Part shown: positions 54,202 to 63,361 of the stretch, piece after piece | Layout of the letters: each line of letters opens with the position of its first letter | Position numbering within the stretch: position 1 is the first letter of the stretch | Source of the DNA: Leucobacter sp. 7(1) | GTDB taxonomy: Bacteria > Actinomycetota > Actinomycetes > Actinomycetales > Microbacteriaceae | Length of the DNA: 64,000 bases | NCBI RefSeq assembly: GCF_900163635.1 | Contig: NZ_FUID01000033.1 | Location: 62,001-126,000, forward strand | Direction: 5' to 3' | The notes under the pieces: generated by a model | What the model saw: the letters and a program-made list of their open reading frames with translations, nothing else | The model's database searches: none | Told to the model about the DNA's origin: nothing | Translations under genes and position numbers: made by a program

Positions 54202-54920
54202 CACAGTCAGAAATCCCGAACCAGACCCCGCAGGCCCCGCGGAAACCGCTGAGTCGCTCAGCAAAGGCGGCCCTGATTACTATCCCCGCGGTGTTCCTCG
54301 TGTTCTTGGTGTTCATCGTGATCGCGCTGCTCGCCCGATCCGGCGCACAGTCAGAGGCGAGTGAGGCAGTGGCGCAGAACCGGGTGCCGCTTGTCCAAGA
54401 AAACTCGCGTGTGCTCGATGATGTGGGGCCCGAGGCACCGACGCTCGTTGAGTTCCTCGATTTCGAGTGCGAGGCGTGTAATGCCCTCCACCCGGTGATT
54501 GAAGACATTCGAGAGCAGTACGACGGGAAGATCAACGTTGTGGTGCGGTACTTCCCGATCCCGGGTCACCTGAACTCAATGACGTCGGCCGTTGCGGTCG
54601 AGGCGGCTGCGCAGCAGGGGGAGTTCGAAGCGATGTACCGCAAGATGTTTGCCACGCAGCTCGAATGGGGCGAAAAGCAGGAGTCTGAGGCTCCCCGGTT
54701 CCGCGGCTTTGCCGAGGAGCTTGGCCTCGATATGGCCGCATACGACGCGGCGGTGGCGGATCCGGCAACCGAGGCCCGGGTGGCCGAGGACTTTACCGCC
54801 GGGCAGGCGCTGGGGGTGCAGGGCACCCCGACATTCTTCATCGATGGGGAGCTTGTCACCCCGACACAGGTCTCCGACCTCACCGATGCGCTGGACGGTG
54901 CGCTCGCGGCCCGCGAATAA
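54198..54920 (+). CDS. DsbA-like membrane-anchored thioredoxin protein
   Basis: 240 residues. One N-terminal helix (about 28-50, AVFLVFLVFIVIALL) anchors an extracytoplasmic thioredoxin domain of the DsbA/NhaA class. The active site is CEAC in FLDFECEACNALHP, and the cis-Pro loop is GVQGTPTFFIDG. It forms or reduces disulfides of exported proteins. Overlap with the CtaG-like gene suggests a role in reducing the copper-site cysteines of oxidase subunit II. Confidence 0.88.
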   Translation: MTQSEIPNQTPQAPRKPLSRSAKAALITIPAVFLVFLVFIVIALLARSGAQSEASEAVAQNRVPLVQENSRVLDDVGPEAPTLVEFLDFECEACNALHPVIEDIREQYDGKINVVVRYFPIPGHLNSMTSAVAVEAAAQQGEFEAMYRKMFATQLEWGEKQESEAPRFRGFAEELGLDMAAYDAAVADPATEARVAEDFTAGQALGVQGTPTFFIDGELVTPTQVSDLTDALDGALAARE

Positions 54921-54931
54921 CGCCGTCGGCG

Positions 54932-55642
54932 TCAGAACCGCTCGTCGAGGATCGCAGGCATCAGAAGCTCGCGCACATACGAGGCCCCGGAGAGGCCCAG
55001 CAGCGTTGCCACGACGTCGACAACGTCGTGCACCGGGATGAGCGTACCGTCGCCGCGGGCCGCCGCCGCGGCACGCGGCACGGAGAGCGCATCCTCGGTG
55101 TTGAGGTACCCCAGCTGCAGGGTGGTCACGGCGAGCCTGTTGCGGTGATACTGGGCGCGGAGCGCATCGGCAATCCCGTTGAGCGCGGCCTTCGAGGCCC
55201 CGAAGGCGACCTCGGGGCGGCCGCTGCGCGGGAGACCTGAGGTGGAACCGGTGAGGATCACCCGCGGCTGCGTCGTGGCAAGGAGCTGGGGGAGCAGCCG
55301 CTGAAGCAGCAGGATCGGCCCGGTGACGTTGCTCGCAAGCAGCCCCAGCGTGACGGCGTCGTCCTGTGCGGTGAAGTCGTAGTCTTCGGTAAACGCGCTA
55401 GGTTCCCAGACACCGAGGTTGTAGATGACCCCGTCGAGGGGTGCTGACTCGGTGGAGATCGCCCGGAGGATCACGTCGGCGGCGTCGGCGGGATTGCGAA
55501 AGTCGGCCGCGATCCAACGCGCAGGATCGACGCCACCTGGAACGCTCCGGGATACACCGATGGTCTCGTAACCCGCGGTGGACAGGCCGTCGAAGAGTGC
55601 GCGGCCCAGTCCGGTGCTCGCGCCAACAATGAGCAATCGCAT
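54932..55642 (-). CDS. Short-chain dehydrogenase/reductase
   Basis: 236 residues. The N-terminal cofactor loop LLIVGASTGLGRALFDGL is classical (TGxxxGxG-like). VILTGSTSG carries the catalytic Ser, but the usual Tyr-x3-Lys position reads FGASKAALNG, with Phe where Tyr is expected, so activity is uncertain. It is convergent with the DsbA-like gene and divergent from the photolyase. Confidence 0.82.
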   Translation of the reverse strand: MRLLIVGASTGLGRALFDGLSTAGYETIGVSRSVPGGVDPARWIAADFRNPADAADVILRAISTESAPLDGVIYNLGVWEPSAFTEDYDFTAQDDAVTLGLLASNVTGPILLLQRLLPQLLATTQPRVILTGSTSGLPRSGRPEVAFGASKAALNGIADALRAQYHRNRLAVTTLQLGYLNTEDALSVPRAAAAARGDGTLIPVHDVVDVVATLLGLSGASYVRELLMPAILDERF

Positions 55643-55732
55643 GCTTCGAAGTATGTCAGGCGAGCGTGTTCCGGGACTGTCAGATTGCCCCGGATCACCC
55701 GGCGTGCAATGTCCCCGCAATAGGCTGAACAG

Positions 55733-57085
55733 ATGACATCTCTCGTGTGGTTTCGTGACGACCTCCGGATCGACGACAACCCCGCGCTCGCCGCGGCGGC
55801 GGATGACCCGGACGGGCTGATTGCCCTCTTTGTGCTCGATGAGGTGTCGGAGGGCGTGCGCCCCCTGGGAGGTGCCGCGCGTTGGTGGCTGCACGGTTCA
55901 CTGGAGCGGCTGCGTGAAGCTCTCGCGGAGCGGGAGATCCCTCTCGTGCTGCGACGCGGTGCGGTTGCGGAGGTGGTTCCCGAGGTCGTCGCCCAGGCCG
56001 GAGTCACCCGGGTGCTCTGGAATCGTCGCTACGGAGGTGAGCGTCACCACGACGCCGCGCTGAAAGAACATCTCCGAGCCGGCGGTGTTGCCGCACACTC
56101 GTTTCCGGGCAACGTGCTATTTGAGCCCGGAACGGTTCTCAACGGTCAGGGGCTGCCGTACCGGGTGTACTCCGCGTTCTGGCGGGCGTGCCTCTCCCGC
56201 CCCGCGCCGGTCGAGCCGACGACGGTGCCGGATCGCGTGCACGCGGCGACGCCACAGCCCCTCGGCGAGCCGCTCGACGGGTGGCGGTTGCGACCCACGG
56301 CACCGGATTGGGCGGCGGGAATTGCTGCGCGATGGACCCCAGGCGAAGCTGCCGCCCGCGAGCGGCTCGACGAGTTTCTTGACGCTGGTGCAGCGGGCTA
56401 CGCGGAGGGTCGCGACTTTCCTGCACGGGCGACGGGATCCGAGCTCTCACCGCATCTGCGCTGGGGTGAAATCAGCCCGCGTACGGTGTGGCACCGAGCT
56501 CTCGACGCGGGTGCCGACGTCGGGGTGTTCCTGTCTGAGATTGGGTGGCGCGAGTTCGCATGGCACACCCTGTTCGCCTCCCCGGACCTGCACCTGCGCG
56601 GACTCAACGCGCAATTCGATGCGTTCCCGTGGCGCACGGACCCCGGCGCTGAACTCGAGGCTTGGCAGCGTGGGGAGACGGGCTTCCCGCTCGTCGATGC
56701 GGGTATGCGCGAGCTGTGGCAGTCGGGGTTTATGCACAATCGGGTGCGGATGGTGACGGCATCGTTTCTCACGAAAAACCTCCTCATCGACTGGCGGGTG
56801 GGCGAGGCGTGGTTTTGGGACACGCTTGTCGACGCCGACGCCGCGAGCAATCCGTTCAATTGGCAGTGGGTTGCGGGCTGCGGAGCCGACGCCGCACCGT
56901 ACTTCCGGATTTTTAACCCGGTGACGCAGCAACAGAAGTTCGATCGGGATGGAACGTACGTCGAACAGTGGGCCCCTCACGCGCTGCTGACTCCGGAGAT
57001 CGTTGACCTGCGAACGAGCCGCGTGCGGGCGCTTGCAGCCTATGACCAGGCCCGCGGAGCTTCCTCGGAGCCCGCCGTCAGCTGA
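55733..57085 (+). CDS. phrB: Deoxyribodipyrimidine photolyase
   Basis: 450 residues. The N-terminal antenna domain starts VWFRDDLRIDDNPALAAA. The C-terminal FAD domain shows LSPHLRWGEISPRTVWH, WREFAWHTLF, FPLVDAGMRELWQSGFMHNR and DADAASNPFNWQWVAGCG, the CPD photolyase class I pattern. It repairs UV dimers with blue light. The gene is single and ends with an 8-base overlap with the convergent HEAT protein gene. Confidence 0.94.
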   Translation: MTSLVWFRDDLRIDDNPALAAAADDPDGLIALFVLDEVSEGVRPLGGAARWWLHGSLERLREALAEREIPLVLRRGAVAEVVPEVVAQAGVTRVLWNRRYGGERHHDAALKEHLRAGGVAAHSFPGNVLFEPGTVLNGQGLPYRVYSAFWRACLSRPAPVEPTTVPDRVHAATPQPLGEPLDGWRLRPTAPDWAAGIAARWTPGEAAARERLDEFLDAGAAGYAEGRDFPARATGSELSPHLRWGEISPRTVWHRALDAGADVGVFLSEIGWREFAWHTLFASPDLHLRGLNAQFDAFPWRTDPGAELEAWQRGETGFPLVDAGMRELWQSGFMHNRVRMVTASFLTKNLLIDWRVGEAWFWDTLVDADAASNPFNWQWVAGCGADAAPYFRIFNPVTQQQKFDRDGTYVEQWAPHALLTPEIVDLRTSRVRALAAYDQARGASSEPAVS

Positions 57086-57860
57086 TTGAGCGCAGCCCGC
57101 GGGCCACGATGCGCTCGGTCGCGGCTTCCGGGCTCTGTGCGAGCCAGCGGGCCGCGAGATCCCGCGCCCACTCGGGCCGGGTCTTTGCAGCGTCATTGAT
57201 CCAGTTCGCCACGGAGTCTTGCACACTGCGATCCGGGTCGGACCGCAGCGGCTCAAGAAGTGGATTCCCGAGCTCGGGCGCGGCCTTGAGTGCCGGGATG
57301 TGCGCAGCCCAGACTCCGCGCGGCCGCAACGCCTCGCTTGCGAATCGGCGCACTCGGGGTGAGGGTTCACTCGTCCAGCTTGACAGCGCCGTGATCGCCT
57401 CCGGGAGCCGGGCGACAAGGGGGTTCCGGATCGCCATCCACGCCCACTCGCGCACGGTGAAGTGCGGGTCATCTGCGAAGGGGCGAATCTGTGTGAGGAG
57501 CTCCGCGACGGCCGCGGCGGAAGAGAGATGACGCAGCGACTGAGCGCCGACTGCGAAGCACGCCCATCCACGCACGGTGTCTGACGAGTGCGTCGCGAGT
57601 CGTGCACGCTGAGCGGCATCGAGATGTGTGTGAACCGCACCCCCGATGGCGGTCATCCGCTTCAGAATTCCGAGACGCTGCGCCTCGTCGATCGCGGCCG
57701 TGAGCGCAGGGCCAGCGTCGGGCAGCGCGGCGCGCAGGAGCGTGGGGTGATCGATCGCGAGGGCCTCGGTGAGCGTACGTGCCTGCGCGGTTCCGGCGTT
57801 CAAGTTCGCGAGGTGTTCCGGGGCAATGTCGCGAATCCTGCTCGCACCCGACTCAGCCAC
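57078..57860 (-). CDS. AlkD-like HEAT-repeat protein
   Basis: 260 residues, all-helical HEAT-like repeats (for example VRGWACFAVGAQS, FTVREWAWMAIRNPL, PRVRRFASEALRPRGVW). The repeats and the Trp/Arg residues match DNA alkylation repair enzymes of the AlkD group, which remove bulky or charged alkyl bases. It follows a MarR regulator gene with an 8-base overlap and is convergent with the photolyase, forming a small DNA-repair neighbourhood. Confidence 0.75.
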   Translation of the reverse strand: MAESGASRIRDIAPEHLANLNAGTAQARTLTEALAIDHPTLLRAALPDAGPALTAAIDEAQRLGILKRMTAIGGAVHTHLDAAQRARLATHSSDTVRGWACFAVGAQSLRHLSSAAAVAELLTQIRPFADDPHFTVREWAWMAIRNPLVARLPEAITALSSWTSEPSPRVRRFASEALRPRGVWAAHIPALKAAPELGNPLLEPLRSDPDRSVQDSVANWINDAAKTRPEWARDLAARWLAQSPEAATERIVARGLRSIS

Positions 57861-58344
57861 GAGAGTCCTGGGCGGCGAGTCGGCGCTGGATCTCCCCGAG
57901 CGCCGCGGTGGCGCGGGCGATGTCGCTCGCGCCGAGACCGGCGGTAAGGTCGCTCAACCAGTCCCCGTAGCGTGGCCCGAGCGCTGCAAGTGTGGCCTGA
58001 CCCGCGAGCGTGACTGTCACCGTGAGCGATCGACGGTCTCGCGGATCTTCGCTGCGCGTGACGAGGCCCTGGCGCACGAGACCGTCGATGAGCCCGGTGA
58101 CCGCTGCACGAGTGACATCGAGTTGCGCCGCGATACTCGCCGGGGTAGCTGCGGGGTCGTTGGCGGCCGCAAGGAGCACACCGAACCGCGCCTCTGTGAG
58201 CTCAAACGGGGCAAGCTGCGTCGCGCATGCGCGGTCAATGAGCTGCGCAGTGCGGAGCAGTGTCATCAGGAGCTGTGCACCTTCGGTCTGCTGTTGTGTG
58301 TGTTCGAGGAGCAACGTGTGCTTCGGAACGAGCGGAACATCCAT
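57853..58344 (-). CDS. MarR-family transcriptional regulator
   Basis: 163 residues. The winged-helix core reads FELTEARFGVLLAAAND, TPASIAAQLDVTRAAVTGLI and DPRDRRSLTVTVTLAG, typical of MarR. The start ATG at 58344 touches one arm of a perfect 7-bp inverted repeat, and a -10-like GATAAT lies eight bases before the start, so leaderless and self-repressed expression is plausible. It overlaps the downstream AlkD-like gene and is 35 bases after the carotenoid operon. Confidence 0.9.
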   Translation of the reverse strand: MDVPLVPKHTLLLEHTQQQTEGAQLLMTLLRTAQLIDRACATQLAPFELTEARFGVLLAAANDPAATPASIAAQLDVTRAAVTGLIDGLVRQGLVTRSEDPRDRRSLTVTVTLAGQATLAALGPRYGDWLSDLTAGLGASDIARATAALGEIQRRLAAQDSRG

Positions 58345-58366
58345 AGGGGTATATTATCAACCCCTA
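58344..58366. promoter_or_regulatory. Inverted repeat at the MarR start, probable operator
   Basis: TAGGGGT (58344-58350) and ACCCCTA (58360-58366) flank a nine-base AT-rich spacer that contains the presumed -10 element of the MarR gene. Binding here would block transcription directly. Confidence 0.6.
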
Positions 58367-58379
58367 AACTATATTGTGT

Positions 58380-59276
58380 CTACCCGAGTGCGGCGTCGAG
58401 CGCCTCCGCTGCGCTCCGGTGGCGAAACGCGAAGCCAGATTGGGTCAATGCTTCTGGGACAACCGTGGCATCAGCGAGGAGAAGCGAGTCAGCGGCGTCG
58501 CGCCCGAGACCGAGCCGCAGCGCCCACGCTGGGGCAGGAAGCACATAGGGCCGCCGGAGCCGCCGCGCAAGTTCGCTCCCAATCGTGCGGGCGCTTGCAG
58601 GGGTGGGGCCCGCGAGGTTGATGGGGCCACTCAGCCCGTGGTCAATGACGTGCCGGATCGCTCCTACCTCGTCGTCGAGCGAGATCCAGGGCCACACCTG
58701 GTCGCCGCGCCCGAGCGGTCCGCTGAGCCCGAGCTTCGTGAGCGGCAGGAGCGGCTTCAGGACGCCCCGGGGGTGCAGGATCGAGGCCGTGCGAATGAGC
58801 GCAACCCTGGCGCGGGGTCCGGCCTCGAGCGCTGCCGCTTCCCACTCGGCGCTGAGCTGCGCGAGGAATGTGGAGCCAGGAAGATCCTGCTCCGTCAGTC
58901 GCGCTCCAGGGCGGTCGCCGTAGATTCCGACAGCCGAGGCCGACAGAAATGCGGGAGCTTCCTCTCCCAGGGGCCGGAGCGCGGCCGCGAGCGCGCGCGT
59001 GGGCGCGAGCCTGGAGTCGCGCAGGACCGATCGGTACCGCGCGGTCCACGGGAGCTTGCCGATGCTAGCCCCGTTGAGGTTCACTACTGCCCGAGCTCCG
59101 GCGAGAACCTCCGAATGAAGCGGGCGTGCGGGATCCCACGCGATCTCGTCAGGCCGCGTTGCGGCCCGACGCACGAGCCGTGTGACCGGAATACCGTCGG
59201 CGCGCAGGCTGGACACGAGCGCGCTCCCGATCAGACCGGACGATCCGGAAACAATGATGCGTGCTGCGTGTGTCAT
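58380..59276 (-). CDS. TIGR01777-type NAD-dependent epimerase
   Basis: 298 residues. The start RIIVSGSSGLIGSALVSSLR is the nucleotide loop; SASAVGIYGD and GRGDQVWPWISLDDEVGAIR are signatures of the YfcH/TIGR01777 group of atypical SDRs. The substrate is unknown. ATG 59276 overlaps the stop of the crtYf/crtEb fusion by four bases, so it is the last gene of the carotenoid operon and may act on the pigment or on an unrelated sugar. Confidence 0.85.
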   Translation of the reverse strand: MTHAARIIVSGSSGLIGSALVSSLRADGIPVTRLVRRAATRPDEIAWDPARPLHSEVLAGARAVVNLNGASIGKLPWTARYRSVLRDSRLAPTRALAAALRPLGEEAPAFLSASAVGIYGDRPGARLTEQDLPGSTFLAQLSAEWEAAALEAGPRARVALIRTASILHPRGVLKPLLPLTKLGLSGPLGRGDQVWPWISLDDEVGAIRHVIDHGLSGPINLAGPTPASARTIGSELARRLRRPYVLPAPAWALRLGLGRDAADSLLLADATVVPEALTQSGFAFRHRSAAEALDAALG

Positions 59277-60451
59277 GTGCCCACCTGCCAGAAGAGTATG
59301 AGTATGAGCGTAACCGCGAAGCCCGCTCCGTAGTTGATCCAGATGAACCTGCGCCAGGCGCGATTTGTCTCGGTGGCGGTGTCGTCGGTGACGTTGATCC
59401 ACGGCAGGCAATTCACGAGGTAGGGAAGGGCGAGGATCGCGGCGAGTGGGCCCGGCCACGGGGTGGCGAGCATGAGGAGTCCAGCCAGCAGCCACAGCGC
59501 GAGCGCGAGTCGGACCGTTCGGCGGGCACCGCAGGCCGTTGCGATCGAGCCGATCCCCGCGTCCCGATCCGGTCGGATATCTTGCACCGCGCCAAAGGCA
59601 TGAGCCGCCATGCCCCACAGGAAGAACGCGAGGAGCGTCAGGAACAGGCCGGAATCTATAGTCGCACCGCCGAGCGCGAGGCCCACCACTGCCGGACTCA
59701 CAAAGTGGAGGCTTGAGGTGACCGAATCCCAGCCAGGGCGCTCCTTCAGCCGCAGCGGTGGCGCGGAATACGCAAGCAGCGCGAAGGTGCTCACTGCCAG
59801 CGAAACCCAGGCCATCGGGCCACCAGCGGCAAGCAGAACGAGCACGAATGGCACGTTGGTGGCCAAGACCAGCCAGAGGAGCGGTCGGTGGAATTGAGGT
59901 GCCAGCAGCGCACCCTCGATGCCCCCCTTGCGGGGGTTCCTGAGATCTGATTCATAGTCGAAGACATCGTTCACCCCGTACATCGCGATGTTGTAGGGCA
60001 CGAGGTAGTAGAGCGTGCCGATCACCCAGACCCAGCTGATCTCCCGGGTGGTGAGGAGCAATGCCGCGGCGAAAGGAAATGCGGTGTTGATCCAGCTCAC
60101 GGGCCGGGAAGCCAGCCAGGCCTGGTGCACGAGCTTCGTGAGCGGCACGATACCGGGCTTCGTCAGCACGGCCCACAGCACGGGGAGCGCGATGACGATC
60201 GCGAGGGGGTAGGCGAAGTCTTCGATGGGCGCGAGGCCGATGCGGAACCCGATCAGGTGCTCGGGAGCGTAAGAGAACAGCCCCAGTCGGATCATCAGGG
60301 TGTCGAACACCGCGGTGAGGAGCAGCAACGCGATTCCTGCGAGCGCGACAGCCACCCAGGTGACGCCCCGCCGTCCGGCGCGGCGGGCGAGCAGCCACGC
60401 GCAAGCGACCGCAGCGGTCACGAATATGGAGGCAAGCGTGAGATAGTTCAC
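59273..60451 (-). CDS. Fused lycopene cyclase subunit and C50 lycopene elongase (CrtYf-CrtEb)
   Basis: 392 residues. The first about 105 residues form a small three-helix lycopene cyclase subunit (LLTAVFDTLMIRLGLFSYAP, then GLAPIEDFAYPLAI). The rest is a UbiA-type prenyltransferase with YGVNDVFDYESDLRNPRKGG (first Asp-rich motif) and FGAVQDIRPDRDAGIGS (second), like the lycopene elongase CrtEb. The enzyme adds C5 units and cyclises the ends of C50 carotenoids. Separate genes exist in Corynebacterium; a fused form is known in Dietzia (lbtBC). Whether rings are beta or epsilon cannot be told. Confidence 0.88.
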   Translation of the reverse strand: MNYLTLASIFVTAAVACAWLLARRAGRRGVTWVAVALAGIALLLLTAVFDTLMIRLGLFSYAPEHLIGFRIGLAPIEDFAYPLAIVIALPVLWAVLTKPGIVPLTKLVHQAWLASRPVSWINTAFPFAAALLLTTREISWVWVIGTLYYLVPYNIAMYGVNDVFDYESDLRNPRKGGIEGALLAPQFHRPLLWLVLATNVPFVLVLLAAGGPMAWVSLAVSTFALLAYSAPPLRLKERPGWDSVTSSLHFVSPAVVGLALGGATIDSGLFLTLLAFFLWGMAAHAFGAVQDIRPDRDAGIGSIATACGARRTVRLALALWLLAGLLMLATPWPGPLAAILALPYLVNCLPWINVTDDTATETNRAWRRFIWINYGAGFAVTLILILFWQVGT

Positions 60452-60822
60452 GCGTCAGTTCCTGTCTGCGTCGATTGCGTGTGTGCTGCGCGCCGATGCC
60501 GGATCCGCAATACGCGCTCGATGCCGGTGTACAACACCATTGTGCAGAGCACGAGGAAGACCAAAAATACGGGTTCCTCGAGCGGGAGCTCCGGCGCGAG
60601 CACGATGCCAGAGACGTGCGCCGGATCGCCACGAAGAAAGATCCCAGATGCGATCCCCGCGGCGTCCCACAGCAGCAGGAAGGCTGTGCCGGCGAGGGTG
60701 ACCAGACTCGCGGCGACGGGCGCACGCCAGAAGAACAATCGAAAGCGTCGGTCGATGAGCAGCATGCAAGCGATGCCCGCGCAGAGCACGGCGAGGTAAC
60801 TGAGACCACTGATGCCGTTCAT
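60448..60822 (-). CDS. crtYe: C50 carotenoid lycopene cyclase subunit (CrtYe type)
   Basis: 124 residues with three helices. LFFWRAPVAASLVTLAGTAF, DAAGIASGIFLRG and LAPELPLEEPVFLVFLVL are typical of heterodimeric actinobacterial lycopene cyclase subunits. It works with the second subunit, which is fused to the elongase gene downstream. ATG 60822 overlaps the crtI stop and its own stop overlaps the next start, both by ATGA. Confidence 0.88.
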   Translation of the reverse strand: MNGISGLSYLAVLCAGIACMLLIDRRFRLFFWRAPVAASLVTLAGTAFLLLWDAAGIASGIFLRGDPAHVSGIVLAPELPLEEPVFLVFLVLCTMVLYTGIERVLRIRHRRAAHTQSTQTGTDA

Positions 60823-62429
60823 GAGCGAGCCTCGGTCGGTGCGGGGTGCCGGGGGCGCACGGGGCCCGGCGAGTGATCGCCACGGATACGTTTGAGGACA
60901 AGCTCCGCACTGATCAGGCACATGGGGACACCGACCCCGGGTGCCGTGGTCGCGCCAGCGTAGTATAGCCCGGTGACGCGGCGAGACTGATTCTGGGCCC
61001 GGAACATCGCGCTCTGGCTGAGGATATGTGACGGACCGAGCATGCCGCCGCTCCATGAGTGATAGGACGCCACAAACTCTTCGGGCCCGATTGTCTCCCG
61101 AAGCACGATACGCTCAGCGAGATCCGGGATCCCTGCCCAGCTACTGATTTGTGCCACGGCGGCATCCACCGCGTTTTCGATGGCGGTGTCGCCGGAGCGA
61201 TCAGCCCCGCCGCCGCCGAGGCCCGGGTCGGCTGGGACGGGAATGAGGACAAACAGGTTCTCATGCCCGGCTGGTGCAACATCCGGGTCAGTGGCGCTGG
61301 GCCTGCAGACGTAGATCGAGGCCGGGTCGGGGATCGTGCGGTCCCGCCCGAAAATTGCAGAGAAATTGGCGTCCCAGTCGCGGGTGAAAAAGAGTGAATG
61401 GTGCTCGAGCTCCGGGAGCGAACCTCGGACTCCCAGCAGGGCGATGACGGCGCCAGGCCCACTCTGCCGGCGCTGCCACCAGGACTCGGGAAACGTCCGT
61501 GCTTCGGGTGCGAGGAGCTGGGTTTCGGTGTGGTGCAGGTCGGCCGCAGAGACAACTGTGTGGGCGTGCTCAACGTGTGATCTGCCCGCGGTATCGCGCC
61601 AGCGGACGCCGTTCGCGACCGAGGTACCGTGTTCACGGCGAGTCAAGATCTCGGTCACTTCTGCACCGGTCACGATTTCAACTCCCGCGTCGAGAGCGAG
61701 GGTCCCCAGCCGATTGATCAACTCGCCGAAGCCCCCCATCGGGTATCGGACGCCTTCGCTGAGATCAAGGGCGCTCATCAGGTGATACATCGCGGGAGCG
61801 CGGCTGGGATCAGTACCGAGGAACACGGCCGGATAGCCGAGCACCTGACGGAGCAGCGGATCCCGAAACCGGCGGGCTACGAAGCGTTCGAGTGTGCCCG
61901 CGAGCAAGGGGACGAGGCGGGGAAGCTCGCGGAGGACTGGCATCGTTGCGAGCGTACGCAGCCGGGTGAATGGGTTGTAGAGAAAATATTGCTCGGCAAG
62001 CTCGGTTGCGCGCTCCGCGGACGCGACGTAGCGCTGCACGGTGCGCGCGCTGCCGGGTTCTCGCTTGTCAAATGCCGCAGCGACGCGATCTGCCCCGAAG
62101 GGTACGGCGAACGACAGCCCGGGGCCAGCTTTCTCACGAGTGGTCGCCGCGGGCTCTGAGAAGACGCGGTACCCCGGGTCGAGGAGTTGCAGATCCAGTT
62201 GCTCAGCCGTGGTGGTACCGAGGAGTTCGAAGAAATGATCGAACACGCGTGGCATCAAATACCACGATGGGCCAGTATCGAATCGAAAGCCGTCGCGTTC
62301 GAGTGTTCCTGCCCGGCCACCCCACCGCTCATTTCGTTCCAGGAGGCGGACTTTGTGGCCCTCTTTCGCGAGGAGTGCGGCCGTCGCCAACCCCGCGACA
62401 CCTCCTCCAATGACGATTGTGCGGGTCAT
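60819..62429 (-). CDS. crtI: Phytoene desaturase
   Basis: 536 residues. The FAD-binding start TIVIGGGVAGLATAALLAKE, then RWGGRAGTLERDGFRFDTGP, and the C-terminal GLYYAGATTAPGVGVPMCLI are hallmarks of CrtI. It converts phytoene to lycopene in four steps. ATG 62429 overlaps the crtB stop. A short Arg/Pro-rich tail follows the family end. Confidence 0.95.
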   Translation of the reverse strand: MTRTIVIGGGVAGLATAALLAKEGHKVRLLERNERWGGRAGTLERDGFRFDTGPSWYLMPRVFDHFFELLGTTTAEQLDLQLLDPGYRVFSEPAATTREKAGPGLSFAVPFGADRVAAAFDKREPGSARTVQRYVASAERATELAEQYFLYNPFTRLRTLATMPVLRELPRLVPLLAGTLERFVARRFRDPLLRQVLGYPAVFLGTDPSRAPAMYHLMSALDLSEGVRYPMGGFGELINRLGTLALDAGVEIVTGAEVTEILTRREHGTSVANGVRWRDTAGRSHVEHAHTVVSAADLHHTETQLLAPEARTFPESWWQRRQSGPGAVIALLGVRGSLPELEHHSLFFTRDWDANFSAIFGRDRTIPDPASIYVCRPSATDPDVAPAGHENLFVLIPVPADPGLGGGGADRSGDTAIENAVDAAVAQISSWAGIPDLAERIVLRETIGPEEFVASYHSWSGGMLGPSHILSQSAMFRAQNQSRRVTGLYYAGATTAPGVGVPMCLISAELVLKRIRGDHSPGPVRPRHPAPTEARS

Positions 62430-63361
62430 GCCAGCGTACTCCTTCGGGTATCCACGGCGGCACGTGCCACGAGCCAGGCTTTCGTGAGCCCGGGCACACG
62501 CGCGCGTCGGCGCGTGAGATGTTCGGTGGGAGTGCGTGCCAGTCGTTCATTGAGGCTACGGAATAGTCGCAGGGCGCTCGTCACGGCGAGACGTGCATCA
62601 CCCGGCAGCAGTGGCAGGGTCTCCTCGGCTTCCGTGAGCTGTGCGCGGATCGTCTCCACCCAGCGCTTGTGTTGTGCCGGGGTGAGGTCGACCGTTGTGC
62701 TCAGGTAATGGCGGCCAAGTCGGTCGGTGTCGTCTGCAAGATCGCGGAGGAAATTGACGTTTTGAAATGCCGCGCCCAGACGGCATGCGCCCCGTTCCAG
62801 AGTTGCGCGGCGCTCCTCGCTGAGGATGTCGTCTCGGAGAAACACGCGCAGGCACATGAGCCCGACAACCTCGGCGGAACCGTACACGTACGATGCGTGG
62901 GCCGCCTGGTTGAATTCGGATGCGAGGTGTCGGGGCCCGTCCTCGGTCGGGCCGTGCTCCGACTGCGGAGCGGGGAGATCGCTGCGCATAGACGTGAAAA
63001 AGGGAGCGACAAGAGCGGCGTCGATCCCTGCTGCGCGCGCCGTGTGAGCGAAGGCATGCACGACGGGGTTGCTGCTGTAGCCGCGAGAGATTGCGGTGAG
63101 GGTATCGGCCTCAAGCCGATCCAGCTCCTGGTGCTGAGCGTCGGGTGCGTATCCGGCTTCGACGGTCACCCCGTCAACAAGTTCGTCTGCGATGCGGACG
63201 AGCCCGTAGATGTTGCGGACGTGGGCGCGGTGGCGTGTGCCGAGGAGTCGCGTCGCCGTTCCGAAAGACGTGGAATAGGTGTCGATGACGCGGGCAGCGG
63301 AACGTTCGCAGGCGAGCGTGTACCTGGTGAGCGGCGAAGCGAGATCCGATGCGCGTGTCAT
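62426..63361 (-). CDS. crtB: Phytoene synthase
   Basis: 311 residues, squalene/phytoene synthase family. Asp-rich motifs are visible in VRIADELVDG and FLRDLADDTDRLGRHYL, with YVYGSAEVVGLMCLRVF between. It joins two geranylgeranyl diphosphates. ATG 63361 overlaps the crtE stop by four bases. Confidence 0.94.
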   Translation of the reverse strand: MTRASDLASPLTRYTLACERSAARVIDTYSTSFGTATRLLGTRHRAHVRNIYGLVRIADELVDGVTVEAGYAPDAQHQELDRLEADTLTAISRGYSSNPVVHAFAHTARAAGIDAALVAPFFTSMRSDLPAPQSEHGPTEDGPRHLASEFNQAAHASYVYGSAEVVGLMCLRVFLRDDILSEERRATLERGACRLGAAFQNVNFLRDLADDTDRLGRHYLSTTVDLTPAQHKRWVETIRAQLTEAEETLPLLPGDARLAVTSALRLFRSLNERLARTPTEHLTRRRARVPGLTKAWLVARAAVDTRRSTLA

